Positions 35,422 through 44,500 of a DNA stretch of 64,000 nt are shown piece by piece. The position numbers were made by a program, and so were the translations under genes. The stretch spans positions 4,453,501-4,517,500 of the forward strand of contig NZ_CP017476.1 of the NCBI RefSeq assembly GCF_001761385.1, given 5' to 3'. Each line of letters opens with the position of its first letter. The stretch's first letter is position 1. Under the pieces are notes generated by a model. That model ran no database searches and was not told the DNA's origin. It worked only from the letters and a program-made list of their open reading frames with translations. Origin of the DNA: Hydrogenophaga crassostreae. Lineage in GTDB: Bacteria; Pseudomonadota; Gammaproteobacteria; Burkholderiales; Burkholderiaceae_C.

Positions 35422-35653
35422 ACTTGCTCCATTCTTTTTACTTGTGACAGCCCTGATCAATAGAACGGTGCCGAATACAGCACCCGAGCATAGCTCCGGT
35501 AGCCAGAAAGTTCAAAAAGTGGCGTGGCTTTTTCGCCTTGGGCTGAGCAAACTGGTTGGGGATGTGTTGACAGGTGCGCCCGCCCTTCCATCAAACCGTA
35601 AAAAGACGTGGCCCGTATCCGCAGCACAACCGGCTGCCCACAGACGAAAAGAC

Positions 35654-36790
35654 TCAGGCTTTGCGTGCACGCGCCGCGCGAACCCCTTCTGAAAGCAGGC
35701 TGAGCGCACGCTCCGAATCAGACCAGCCCAGACACGCATCGGTAATGCTCTGGCCATAGGTCAAGGAATCCACAGTGTTCTTTCCAGGCGTGAATTTTTG
35801 CGCGCCGGCCTCGATGTGGCTTTCGATCATCACGCCGAACACGCTGTTGGAGCCACCCGCCATTTGATCGGCGATGTCCTGTGCCACTTCGAGCTGTTTT
35901 TCATGCTGCTTGCTGCTGTTGGCGTGGCTGCAGTCCACCATCAGGCGAGGCGTCAACTTGGCAGCCTCAAGCTCTTTCACCGCAGCATTGACATGGCTGG
36001 CGTCGTAGTTGGGCGTTTTGCCACCACGCAAGATCACGTGGCAATCCTTGTTGCCATTGGTCTGCACGATGGCCACTTGCCCGTTTTTATGCACCGACAG
36101 GAAGTGATGGCCGCGCCCGGCGGCCTGGATCGCATCGGTGGCGATCTTGATGTTGCCATCGGTGCCGTTCTTGAAACCAATGGGAGCAGACAGGCCCGAG
36201 GCCAGTTCACGGTGCACCTGGCTTTCGGTGGTGCGCGCGCCAATGGCGCCCCAGGCAATCAGGTCACCAATGTACTGGGGCGAAATCACATCGAGGAACT
36301 CGCTACCGGCAGGCACGCCCATTCGGTTGATTTCGATCAGCAACTGGCGGGCGATGCGCAAACCTTCATCGATGCGGAAACTCTGGTCCAGGTACGGATC
36401 GTTGATCAACCCCTTCCAGCCCACCGTGGTCCTGGGTTTCTCGAAGTACACGCGCATCACGATCTCCAGCGTGTCCGCGTACTTGTCCCGCAAAGGTTTC
36501 AATCGACGCGCGTAGTCAAGCGCTGCGGCCGGATCGTGAATCGAGCAAGGGCCAATGATCACCAGCAAGCGCTGGTCTTTGCCATGAAGAATGTTGTGAA
36601 TGCGTTCACGGGTCTGGGTGATCAGTGATTCAACCGCCGTCCCCCCGATGGGGAAAAAGCGGATCAGGTGCTCGGGAGGCGGCAACACAGTGATGTCCTT
36701 GATGCGTTCGTCGTCGGTCTGGCTGGTGCGGTCAGCAGGACGCTGGTGCCAGGCATCTGGGGCAACGGGTTGGGTGCTTTTCGAGGTCAT
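35654..36790 (-). CDS. aroG: 3-Deoxy-7-phosphoheptulonate synthase (DAHP synthase, type I)
   Basis: A 378-residue type I DAHP synthase that condenses phosphoenolpyruvate and erythrose 4-phosphate, the first step of the shikimate pathway. Conserved segments are LLVIIGPCSIHDPAAALDYARRL, MRVYFEKPRTTVGWKGLINDP, GSEFLDVISPQYIGDLIAWGAIGARTTESQ in pieces, and LMVDCSHANSSKQHEKQ with metal ligands. The ATG at 36790 has AGGAG upstream. The subtype's feedback amino acid (Phe, Tyr or Trp) cannot be read securely. Just upstream is a leader peptide plus terminator that looks like an attenuator. Confidence 0.95.
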   Translation of the reverse strand: MTSKSTQPVAPDAWHQRPADRTSQTDDERIKDITVLPPPEHLIRFFPIGGTAVESLITQTRERIHNILHGKDQRLLVIIGPCSIHDPAAALDYARRLKPLRDKYADTLEIVMRVYFEKPRTTVGWKGLINDPYLDQSFRIDEGLRIARQLLIEINRMGVPAGSEFLDVISPQYIGDLIAWGAIGARTTESQVHRELASGLSAPIGFKNGTDGNIKIATDAIQAAGRGHHFLSVHKNGQVAIVQTNGNKDCHVILRGGKTPNYDASHVNAAVKELEAAKLTPRLMVDCSHANSSKQHEKQLEVAQDIADQMAGGSNSVFGVMIESHIEAGAQKFTPGKNTVDSLTYGQSITDACLGWSDSERALSLLSEGVRAARARKA

Positions 36791-36837
36791 CAAAGGGCTC
36801 CTGAAACTAAAAGTGAGAGTTGAGAGAGGGATCGGGC

Positions 36838-36873
36838 AAAAAAAAACCGCCTGGCTGTCGGCGCCGGCGGTTT
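36838..36873 (-). terminator. Attenuator terminator of aroG
   Basis: On the minus strand AAACCGCC (36873-36866) pairs with GGCGGTTT (36851-36844) and runs into nine T. It lies 22 bp after the leader-peptide stop and about 48 bp before the aroG start. Its 5' arm can instead pair with CCGGCGG inside the leader (36920-36914) through CCGCCGG at 36870-36864, a perfect 7-bp alternative. Confidence 0.85.
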
Positions 36874-36894
36874 GATCGAGATTCGGTTTCGCGT

Positions 36895-36972
36895 TTACAG
36901 CTCTGCCTCTCGTCCGCCGGGGACTGAGAACCAAAAGTAAAAGGCAAAAGAAGTTGCGGAACGCGATTTCAT
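36895..36972 (-). CDS. Aromatic-rich leader peptide of aroG
   Basis: A 25-codon frame, ATG at 36972 and TAA at 36897-36895. It encodes a peptide with the run SFAFYFWF: four Phe, one Tyr and one Trp in eight residues. An in-frame GTG at 36990, with TAGG in front, is an alternative start because the ATG has no clear ribosome site. Stalling at the aromatic run (36948-36928) would leave the antiterminator strand (36920-36914) free. Charged tRNAs would let the ribosome reach the stop and favour the terminator. This is inference from the arrangement, which is the standard design of pheA/trpE-type leaders. Confidence 0.72.
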   Translation of the reverse strand: MKSRSATSFAFYFWFSVPGGREAEL

Positions 36973-37009
36973 CGAGGACGAATGTAGCACAGCGACCTAA
37001 CAGAAGCTT

Positions 37010-38470
37010 TCAGGCGGTACCGCCCACGGTCAAACCATCGATACGCAAGGTGGGCTGCCCCACGCCAACGGGCACGCTTTGGCCTTCTTTACCGCAGGTG
37101 CCCACTCCGCTGTCAAGCTTCATGTCATTGCCGATCATGCTCACCCGGGTCAGCGCGTCCGGGCCATTGCCCACCAGCGTCGCGCCCTTGACGGGGTACT
37201 GGATCTGGCCATTCTCTACCCAGTAGGCCTGGCTGGCCGAGAACACAAACTTGCCCGAGGTGATGTCGACCTGGCCGCCGCCAAAGTTGGTGGCATACAG
37301 GCCCTTTTTGATACTGGCCACGATTTCTTCGGGCGTCTTGTCGCCGCCCGTCATGTAGGTATTGGTCATGCGTGGCATGGGCACATGGGCGTAACTTTCG
37401 CGCCGGCCATTGCCGGTGGCTTTCACGCCCATGAGCCGTGCGTTCATGGCGTCCTGAATGTAGCCACGCAGGATGCCGTCTTCAATCAACACGTTCTTTT
37501 GAGAAGGATGGCCTTCATCGTCCACGTTGAGCGAGCCCCGCCTGTCCGCAATGGTGCCGTCATCCAGAACCGTGACGCCTTTGGCCGCTACCCGCTGGCC
37601 GATCTTGCCCGCGAACGCGCTCGAGCCCTTGCGGTTGAAATCCCCCTCGAGGCCGTGGCCCACCGCTTCATGCAGCAAGATGCCAGGCCAGCCAGATCCC
37701 AGAACCACCACCATCTCGCCAGCGGGTGCGGGCCGCGCCTCGAGGTTGGTCAGCGCATTGCTCACCGCATCATCGACGTAAGACTGCACCATGGCCTCAT
37801 CAAAGTAGGCGAGGCCAAACCGGCCGCCGCCGCCCGAGGAGCCGACCTCGCGGCGGCCCTTTTGCTCGGCAATCACAGTCACCGACAAACGGATCAGCGG
37901 GCGCACATCGGCAGCCATGGTGCCGTCTGCGCGGGCAATCAGCACCACATCGTGTTCAGCAGCCAAACCCGCCATCACCTGCACGATGCGGGGATCCTTG
38001 GCCTTGGCCATTTTTTCCACTTTTTCCAGCAGGGCCACTTTGGCGGCACTGTCCAGCGTGCCGATCGGGTCCACCCCAGGGTAGAGCGAACGCGATTTGG
38101 CCACTTTTGACGCCTTCGCTTTCACCCGTTTGTCCTGGCCCTGCCCGGCGATGGAACGCACGGTGTGGGCCGCATCCAGCAAAGATGCCCACGACAGATC
38201 GTCAGAGTAGGCAAACGCCGTTTTTTCACCGCTCACGGCACGAACGCCCACGCCCTGGTCGATGCTGAAGCTGCCGGTCTTGACGATGCCCTCTTCCAGG
38301 CTCCAGCCTTCGCTGCGCGTGGTCTGGAAATACAGGTCGGCATCGTCGGCGCCCCGGACCATGATCTCGCCCAGGGCGCGCTGCAAATGGGCGGGCGTCA
38401 GTCCGTACGGATCAAGGAGTTGGCTTTGGGCATGGGCCAGACGGGCCAGGGTGGGTTCGCGTGAAATCAT
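37010..38470 (-). CDS. tldD: Metalloprotease TldD
   Basis: A 486-residue TldD/PmbA-family protease subunit. The zinc motif is HEAVGHGLEGDF (HExxxH) near residue 258. The family start is EIMVRGADDADLYFQTTRSEGWSLEEGIVK and the C-terminus has the IGNDMKLDSGVGTCGKEGQ pattern. With TldE (PmbA) it degrades peptides and processes microcin or other small peptides. The partner is not in this window. Length is standard. Confidence 0.95.
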   Translation of the reverse strand: MISREPTLARLAHAQSQLLDPYGLTPAHLQRALGEIMVRGADDADLYFQTTRSEGWSLEEGIVKTGSFSIDQGVGVRAVSGEKTAFAYSDDLSWASLLDAAHTVRSIAGQGQDKRVKAKASKVAKSRSLYPGVDPIGTLDSAAKVALLEKVEKMAKAKDPRIVQVMAGLAAEHDVVLIARADGTMAADVRPLIRLSVTVIAEQKGRREVGSSGGGGRFGLAYFDEAMVQSYVDDAVSNALTNLEARPAPAGEMVVVLGSGWPGILLHEAVGHGLEGDFNRKGSSAFAGKIGQRVAAKGVTVLDDGTIADRRGSLNVDDEGHPSQKNVLIEDGILRGYIQDAMNARLMGVKATGNGRRESYAHVPMPRMTNTYMTGGDKTPEEIVASIKKGLYATNFGGGQVDITSGKFVFSASQAYWVENGQIQYPVKGATLVGNGPDALTRVSMIGNDMKLDSGVGTCGKEGQSVPVGVGQPTLRIDGLTVGGTA

Positions 38471-38514
38471 GACCCCATTGTAAGAAGGGCGGGACCAACC
38501 CGCTGCCGGCGTGG

Positions 38515-39396
38515 TTATCCGGGTTTGCGCAGAAGGGTGAACAGCGCGGCGTCATCCAGATCGGCCAAGCCTGCCGCGTGTGCCCGTGCAAAGGTCGACG
38601 CAACGCGCTGCCCCAGTGGCCCCTCAAAACCGACCGCCCGAGCGGCTTGCACAGCCAACCCGGTGTCTTTTTCCAGCAAAGTGACGTGGGCCCGGGGCTC
38701 AAAGTCGCCCGCAATCGCACGGCGCATGCGGTCTGAGCCTATCCAGCTCTGGCCACTCGAGCGCTCGATCACGTCCAGCGTGGTACCCAGATCCAGCCCC
38801 AGCTTCTCCGCCAGCGCCATGGCTTCGGCGGCGCCCACGAGGTTGATGCCCGCCAGCAGGTTGTTGACCAACTTGGTTCGCGCGCCATCTCCCGGGCGCT
38901 CGCTGATGCGAATCAACTGGTTTGACAGCGCGGCCAACAAGCTTTCGTGTTGGGCGATCAGCGCCACAGGAGCCGCCAGCATCAGGCTCATCGAGCCGTC
39001 GCGTGCCCGCGCAGGCCCACCCGACATGGGCGCATCAATACAGGCCACACCCAGTTCGGCCAGCCTTGACCCGATGTTTTCCACGTCTTCGGGCGAAATG
39101 GTCGGGCACAGCATCACCACCTGCCCCGCCTTCAAACATTCAGTGGCGCCGTTCGCACCAAACAGCACCTCGAGGCATTGCTCGGCCGTGACCACGCAAA
39201 GGATCAAAACATCTGCCTCGCCCAGCGCAGCAGCCGCTTCGGCGGGGCTTTCAACCAGCCTCGCGCCAGCCTCCTTGGCCTGCGCCTGGCGCACCGGGTC
39301 CAGATCGCAAACGGTCACGGCCCAGCCCAACTCGCAAAGGCGCGCCACCATCGCGCCACCCATGTTGCCCGCGCCGATGATCGCTACCGCTGCCAT
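38515..39396 (-). CDS. Beta-hydroxyacid dehydrogenase-family enzyme
   Basis: A 293-residue NAD(P)-dependent oxidoreductase of the 3-hydroxyisobutyrate/6-phosphogluconate dehydrogenase superfamily. Cofactor site: AIIGAGNMGGAMVARLCELG. Substrate loop: CIDAPMSGGPARARDGSMSLMLA. Catalytic lysine: KLVNNLLAGINLVGAAEAMALAEKLGLD. The ATG at 39396 starts the Rossmann motif and an earlier in-frame start lies in the repeat region. The substrate may be tartronate semialdehyde or similar; it is not determined. Located between tldD and a tandem-repeat stretch. Confidence 0.85.
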   Translation of the reverse strand: MAAVAIIGAGNMGGAMVARLCELGWAVTVCDLDPVRQAQAKEAGARLVESPAEAAAALGEADVLILCVVTAEQCLEVLFGANGATECLKAGQVVMLCPTISPEDVENIGSRLAELGVACIDAPMSGGPARARDGSMSLMLAAPVALIAQHESLLAALSNQLIRISERPGDGARTKLVNNLLAGINLVGAAEAMALAEKLGLDLGTTLDVIERSSGQSWIGSDRMRRAIAGDFEPRAHVTLLEKDTGLAVQAARAVGFEGPLGQRVASTFARAHAAGLADLDDAALFTLLRKPG

Positions 39397-39470
39397 ACAC
39401 CCACCCCCTGGCAAAGAAGGCCAACACCGTCGGTCCTGAGCTTGCCGAAGGGCCCGCGCAGCAGCAGAAC

Positions 39471-39651
39471 GTGGGGGCCACCGGGCCTGCCGCCGGGCCG
39501 CCCCAAGGCAGGCCCAGCCCCCTCGGGGGGCAGCGACCCGTGCAACGGTGGAGCGTGGGGGTCGCCGGGCCTGCCGCCGGGCCGCCCCAAGGCAGGCACA
39601 GCCCCCTCGGGGGCAGCGACCCGTGCAACGGTGGAGCGTGGGGGTCTAACC
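39471..39651. repeat. Two 84-bp GC-rich direct repeats plus a third start
   Basis: GTGGGGG recurs at 39471, 39555 and 39638. The intervening units (84 and 83 bp) are nearly identical, with GGCCTGCCGCCGGGCC, CCAAGGCAGG, the palindrome CCCCCTCGGGGG and GCGACCCGTGCAACGG. It fills most of the gap between rodA and the dehydrogenase gene. There are no spacers of unique sequence, so it is not a CRISPR array. Confidence 0.88.
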
Positions 39652-40806
39652 TCATGACTGCATCAACCGTTTCGATTTGGCGATAGACATCAAAATGCCC
39701 AAGCCAACTCCCAGGGTGACCATGGCGGTTCCCCCGTAGCTGATGAACGGCAATGGCACGCCCACCACAGGCAGGATGCCACTGACCATGCCCATGTTGA
39801 CAAAGGCGTACACAAACATGTTGATCGTCATTGCCCCCGCCAACAAGCGGGCAAACAAGGTAGGCGCATCGGCAGCAATGGCCAGGCCACGCAGCACCAG
39901 AAACAGAAAGCCCATGATCAAACCCAAGGTTCCGATCAAGCCAAACTCCTCCGAAAAGGCTGCGTAGATGAAATCGGTGGTGCGCTCGGGAATGAACTCA
40001 AGGTGGGTCTGGGTACCCTGCATAAATCCTTTGCCCCACACCCCGCCGGCGCCAATGGCGATCATTCCCTGGATGATGTGAAAGCCCTTGCCCAGAGGGT
40101 CCTGGAACGGATCAAGCAACGTGCAGACCCGTTGGCGCTGGTATTCGTGAAGCACATGCCAATCAACGCCTTTGGCGCACCAAGAGTCTTCCATGATCAC
40201 CAGCGTGATGACCCCGACCACCAGTATCAACACCGGCGGCAAGATCAGCCTCCAGCTCAAGCCCGCGAAGAAGATCACCGCCAGGCCCGAGGCCAGCACC
40301 AGCAGTGTGGTGCCCAAATCGGGTTGCTTGAGAATCAGCGCGGCCGGAATGGCCAGCAAAATGGCTGCCACCACAAAATCCAGCGGTTTCAACTGCCCCT
40401 CCCGGCGCTGAAACCACCAGGCCAGCATCAGCGGCATGGCCACTTTCATCAATTCGCTCGGCTGGATCACAATGCCGACGTTGAGCCAGCGCTGTGCGCC
40501 CTTTTTCTGTATGCCAAACAGAAACACCGCCAGCAACAGCGCCACACCCAGCGTGTACATCGGCACAGCCAGGGCCATCAGGCGCTGCGGCGGCACCTGG
40601 GCGACCAGGAACAACACGCCTGCGGCCAATATCATGTTGCGGCCATGGCTGACAAAGCGGGTTCCGTGGTCAAAGCCCACCGAATACATGGTCATCAGGC
40701 CCACCCCTGCCATCACCAGAACGCCCAACATCAACGGGATATCGAACCCCTGAAAGATCGGAGCAATGCGTTGCCACAGAGAGGGTTTGTCAAATACAAC
40801 AGCCAT
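39652..40806 (-). CDS. rodA: Rod shape-determining peptidoglycan polymerase RodA
   Basis: A 384-residue SEDS-family glycosyltransferase with about ten membrane helices. It polymerises glycan strands during lateral wall growth, partnered by PBP2. Signature regions include GAQRWLNVGIVIQPSELMKVAMPLMLAWW, LDPFQDPLGKGFHIIQGMIAIGAGG and GVPLPFISYGGTAMV, the SEDS motif. PBP2 (mrdA), commonly next to rodA, is not beside it: the upstream gene is a divergent esterase whose frame overlaps the rodA start by a base or two. Confidence 0.94.
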   Translation of the reverse strand: MAVVFDKPSLWQRIAPIFQGFDIPLMLGVLVMAGVGLMTMYSVGFDHGTRFVSHGRNMILAAGVLFLVAQVPPQRLMALAVPMYTLGVALLLAVFLFGIQKKGAQRWLNVGIVIQPSELMKVAMPLMLAWWFQRREGQLKPLDFVVAAILLAIPAALILKQPDLGTTLLVLASGLAVIFFAGLSWRLILPPVLILVVGVITLVIMEDSWCAKGVDWHVLHEYQRQRVCTLLDPFQDPLGKGFHIIQGMIAIGAGGVWGKGFMQGTQTHLEFIPERTTDFIYAAFSEEFGLIGTLGLIMGFLFLVLRGLAIAADAPTLFARLLAGAMTINMFVYAFVNMGMVSGILPVVGVPLPFISYGGTAMVTLGVGLGILMSIAKSKRLMQS

Positions 40807-40858
40807 GGGTCAGATTATCGCAAGCTGCGACCCGACCGCGCTGCCCTATGCTTCGAGA

Positions 40859-41485
40859 ATGGTCTCCAACACGCATTCCCCCACCACCCACCTGCTGTAC
40901 CTGCACGGGTTTCGCTCCTCTCCGCAGTCGGCCAAGGCGCAGAAAGTCGCCCGCCGGGTGCGAGAGAAGCATCCGGAGGTGGTCTGGTGGTGTCCTCAGT
41001 TGCCGCCCTCACCGGCCCTGGCCATGCAAATGCTTTTGCAAGGCACTGCCGACTGGCCAGCCAGGACCACCACCGTGATCGGCTCTTCGCTGGGCGGTTT
41101 CTATGCCCGTGGCTTTTGCTTACAAAAGAACTGCCGAGCCGCCCTGTTCAATCCGGCCGTTTACCCTGCACGCGATCTGGCCCAGTACATCGGTGAGCAA
41201 ACAACCTGGCACGATCCGGAAGAACACTTCTTTTTCCAACCCGAATTCGTGACCGAGCTGATCCAGCAGCAAAGCACGATCGAGCGCCTGTCCCCCCTGC
41301 ATCCGGCCACCGCTGAGCGGCTTTTCGCCATCGTGGCCAAAGGCGACGAGGTGCTGGACTGGCGAGAAATGCTCGGCTTTTGCCAAGGCGGCACGGTTCG
41401 CCTGTTGCCCGGGGGCGATCACGCCATCAGCGACTTTGACGACCACATGGACGCGCTGTTCGAGTTCCTGAACCTGGCCGGGTGA
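40859..41485 (+). CDS. YqiA/YcfP-family alpha/beta hydrolase
   Basis: A 208-residue esterase-like protein. LLYLHGFRSSPQSAKAQKV has the oxyanion-forming start of the YqiA family, TTVIGSSLGGFYARGFC holds the nucleophilic serine in GSSLGG, and LLPGGDHAISDF has the catalytic histidine. It may hydrolyse acyl esters of small or lipid-linked substrates. The ATG at 40859 starts the conserved sequence; the ATG at 40805 overlaps the opposite rodA gene and adds 18 non-conserved residues. Followed 39 bp later by the RNB gene. Confidence 0.86.
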   Translation: MVSNTHSPTTHLLYLHGFRSSPQSAKAQKVARRVREKHPEVVWWCPQLPPSPALAMQMLLQGTADWPARTTTVIGSSLGGFYARGFCLQKNCRAALFNPAVYPARDLAQYIGEQTTWHDPEEHFFFQPEFVTELIQQQSTIERLSPLHPATAERLFAIVAKGDEVLDWREMLGFCQGGTVRLLPGGDHAISDFDDHMDALFEFLNLAG

Positions 41486-41524
41486 TCGCAAAAGCCCGGC
41501 GTGCCGCATGGGACAATCGGCCCC

Positions 41525-43588
41525 ATGCATATTTTGTTCGACGACGCCGGCAAGCTCATGACCGGTCGCCTCATGTCCGAAACCGAGAGCTCACTCCAGG
41601 TGGAGCTGGATTCCGGCAAGCGGGTCAAAGTCAAAAGCGCCAATGCGTTTTTGCGGTTTGAAAAGCCAGCACCGGCCGAGCTCATGCCCGCCGCAGCGGC
41701 CCTGGCCGAGTCCATGGAGCTTGAACTGGCCTATGAGTTCGCCCCTGAAGAAGACTTCGGTTTTCTCGACATCGCCCACGATTACTTCAGCGATTCAGCC
41801 ACCACCACCGAGCAGGTCGCGGCCCTGATATGCCTGCAAGGCGCCCCCCATTATTTCCGCCGGGCCGGAAAGGGCCGCTACAAAAAAGCGCCTCCCGAGA
41901 TCCTTGCCCAGGCGCTGGCTGCCATCGAAAAGAAGAAGCAGGTTCAGGCTCAAATCGAAGTGTGGGCCGCCGAGCTGGTCGCAGGCAACTGCCCAGAGCC
42001 TGTCCGTGAGCAGTTGTACAAGATTCTGTTCAAGCCGGACAAAAACGCACCCGAATACAAAGCCGTGGTTGAGGCCTCGCGCAACAGCCACAGCGCGCCA
42101 CTGGCGCTGCTGGAAAAGGCAGGCGCCATTTCCAGCGCTTACCAGTTCCACTGGCAGCGTTTTCTGTTCGATCAGTTCCCCAAAGGCACCGGCTTCCCCG
42201 CATTGGAAGCCCCCGCCATTGCCGATGAACTGCCGCTGGCGCCCGTGCAGGCATTTTCCATCGACGATTCACAAACCACCGAAATTGACGACGCGCTGTC
42301 GGTGCAGGGTCTGGGCAGCGGCACCGTCACACTGGGTATCCACATTGCGGCCCCGGGCTTGGCCATCGCGCCAGACGGCGCCATCGACCAGGTGGCCCGC
42401 AACCGCTTGTCCACCGTCTACATGCCGGGCCACAAGATCACCATGCTGCCCGACGAGGTGGTGCAGACCTACACCCTGATGGCCGGGCGCGACTGCCCCG
42501 CCGTCTCGCTCTATGTCACCTTCGACGAAGCCACGCTGGCTGTGACCGACTCGCGTACTGCGCTGGAGCGCGTGCCCATCGCCCACAACCTGCGCCACGA
42601 CCAGCTCGATCAGGTCATCACCGAAGCCTGGCTGGGCGGTGACGCCACCTCGAACGAGGTGCCCGCCGACATTGCCGCGCTGCAGCCTTCGCTGGTGTTT
42701 TTGTTCCAGCTGGCCAAACACTTGAAGGCCCAGCGCGAAGTGGTCCGCGGCAAGCCCGAGACCTTCAACCGTCCGGATTACAACTTCCGCCTCGAAGGCA
42801 TGACCGGCGATGAGCCCGACGGCAGTGAAACAGTGCGCATATCCACCAGGCAACGCGGCGCACCGCTGGATTTGATGGTGGCCGAGGCCATGATCCTGGC
42901 CAACAGCACCTGGGGCCAATGGCTGGCTGCATGTGGTGTGCCCGGCATCTACCGAAGCCAGGCCAGTCTGGCGCCCGGCGTCAAGGTGCGCATGGGCACC
43001 AAAGCCGCGCCGCATGCCGGCATCGGTGTGCCGGCCTATGCCTGGAGCACCTCGCCTCTGCGCCGCTATGTCGACCTGGTCAATCAATGGCAGATCATCG
43101 CCTGCGCGCGCAATGGCGCGACCGCAGCCCTGGTGGCACCGTTCAAACCCAAAGACGCGAACCTGTTCGCCGTCATCAGCGCCTTCGATGCCGCCTACTC
43201 CGCCTACAACGGTTTTCAGAACGGCATGGAGCGCTACTGGACGCTCAAACACCTGGAGCAGGCAGGCATCTCCGAGCTCACCGCCACGCTCTTTAAAGAC
43301 AACCTGGTGCGCGCCGACGGCTTGCCACTGGTCTTGCCGGTCATGGGCGTGGAAGGACTGCCGCGCGGGGCCCATGTGCGCGTGCGCCTGGGCGCCGTCG
43401 ATGAGATCACCCTGGATATCTCCGGCACCTTGATCGAACGGCTCGATCTCCCCGTCGACGAATCGCCTGACGAGGCCGATTCGGACGGCGATGGCGACGA
43501 CGATGGCATCACCAGCCCATTGGCGCTGGCCATCGACATCAACGAGTCACCAGACAACGAACCCGCCGCCCCCGCCCAGACTGGGTGA
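41525..43588 (+). CDS. RNB-domain 3'-5' exoribonuclease (RNase II/R superfamily)
   Basis: A 687-residue exoribonuclease. The RNB catalytic core shows FSIDDSQTTEIDDALSVQGLGSG, whose aspartates hold the catalytic magnesium, followed by IHIAAPGLAIAPDGAIDQVARNR. It is longer than RNase II (644) but lacks the long basic tail of RNase R; the first 150 residues do not look like standard cold-shock domains, and the C-terminus is acidic (DESPDEADSDGDGDDDG). It degrades structured or unstructured RNA in the cytoplasm. Its exact subtype is not called. Confidence 0.85.
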   Translation: MHILFDDAGKLMTGRLMSETESSLQVELDSGKRVKVKSANAFLRFEKPAPAELMPAAAALAESMELELAYEFAPEEDFGFLDIAHDYFSDSATTTEQVAALICLQGAPHYFRRAGKGRYKKAPPEILAQALAAIEKKKQVQAQIEVWAAELVAGNCPEPVREQLYKILFKPDKNAPEYKAVVEASRNSHSAPLALLEKAGAISSAYQFHWQRFLFDQFPKGTGFPALEAPAIADELPLAPVQAFSIDDSQTTEIDDALSVQGLGSGTVTLGIHIAAPGLAIAPDGAIDQVARNRLSTVYMPGHKITMLPDEVVQTYTLMAGRDCPAVSLYVTFDEATLAVTDSRTALERVPIAHNLRHDQLDQVITEAWLGGDATSNEVPADIAALQPSLVFLFQLAKHLKAQREVVRGKPETFNRPDYNFRLEGMTGDEPDGSETVRISTRQRGAPLDLMVAEAMILANSTWGQWLAACGVPGIYRSQASLAPGVKVRMGTKAAPHAGIGVPAYAWSTSPLRRYVDLVNQWQIIACARNGATAALVAPFKPKDANLFAVISAFDAAYSAYNGFQNGMERYWTLKHLEQAGISELTATLFKDNLVRADGLPLVLPVMGVEGLPRGAHVRVRLGAVDEITLDISGTLIERLDLPVDESPDEADSDGDGDDDGITSPLALAIDINESPDNEPAAPAQTG

Positions 43589-43628
43589 TTGGGGTAAGTC
43601 GAAATCATTCAGCACGGATAATGCCCGC

Positions 43629-44498
43629 GTGAAACCGCTTCTCGCTTTTCTGAAAACCCTTTCCACACTGCAATGGGCGCTGCTGGTCTCGGTGGGGCTG
43701 CATGCCACCTTGCTCACAGTGCGCTTCGTGGCGCCTGAACGCTTCAACCGGGTGTTTCAGGACACCCCGCTGGAGGTGATTCTTGTCAACGCCAAGAGCA
43801 ACGAAAAGCCCGAAAAAGCCCGCGCCATCGCACAAGCGTCATTGGCGGGCGGCGGCGACTCGAAAAACAACGTCCGCGCCACTTCGCCCCTGCCATCTGA
43901 AGCCATTGCCAAACTGGGCGACGCAGCAGAGGACCAGGAAGAGAAGAAGATCCGCGAGTTGAAAGAGCAGCAAAACCAGGTGCTGGTGCAGGTTCGCAAA
44001 CAACTGGCCACCATGCCTCCGCCCGACCTGCAAGCCGTCAACCCCAGCCAGGAGTCAATCGAGCGTGAGCGCAAGCGACAAGCCATGGTCAAGCTACTGG
44101 CTGAGATCGAGAAGCGCATCAACGAGGAAAACGCCCGGCCACGCAAGCGATACATCAGCCCGGCCACGCGAGAAGAGGTGTATGCCATCTACTACGACGA
44201 CCTGCGGCGAAAAATCGAAGACAGAGGCACGACCAATTTTCCCGAAGCCGGTGGCCGAAAGCTCTATGGTGAGCTCACCATGGTCATCACCGTGAACTTC
44301 ACCGGCGTGGTGCTCGACACCGAAGTGGTGCAGACTTCCAACAACCCCAACCTGGATCGCCGCGCACAAGCCATCGTGAAAAGCCTCGACTTCGGCACTT
44401 TCAATGAGGCCATGCGCAGGCGCGCCGACCAGATCGTGGTGGTATCGCGGTTCCGATTCACCCGCGAGGCTGGCCTTAAAACCCAGATCAGCAACTAG
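43629..44498 (+). CDS. TonB-like energy transducer protein
   Basis: A 289-residue protein with a short cytoplasmic tail, one N-terminal membrane helix (LQWALLVSVGLHATLLTVRFV), a charged, partly coiled-coil central region (DQEEKKIRELKEQQNQVLVQVRKQLA) and a C-terminal TonB-like domain with YYDDLRRKIEDRGTTNFPEAGGRKLYGELTMVITVNFTGVV in pieces. It may transmit force from an ExbBD-type motor or act in envelope assembly. The start is GTG at 43629; no ATG is available before the helix. It is followed by mtgA two bp later, with plsC, cdsA and ruvC further on. Confidence 0.8.
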   Translation: MKPLLAFLKTLSTLQWALLVSVGLHATLLTVRFVAPERFNRVFQDTPLEVILVNAKSNEKPEKARAIAQASLAGGGDSKNNVRATSPLPSEAIAKLGDAAEDQEEKKIRELKEQQNQVLVQVRKQLATMPPPDLQAVNPSQESIERERKRQAMVKLLAEIEKRINEENARPRKRYISPATREEVYAIYYDDLRRKIEDRGTTNFPEAGGRKLYGELTMVITVNFTGVVLDTEVVQTSNNPNLDRRAQAIVKSLDFGTFNEAMRRRADQIVVVSRFRFTREAGLKTQISN

Positions 44499-44500
44499 TT

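Noticed and set aside
39471..39651. Possible CRISPR array
   Set aside because: The repeat units are directly joined, 84 bp long, with no unique spacers and no cas genes nearby.
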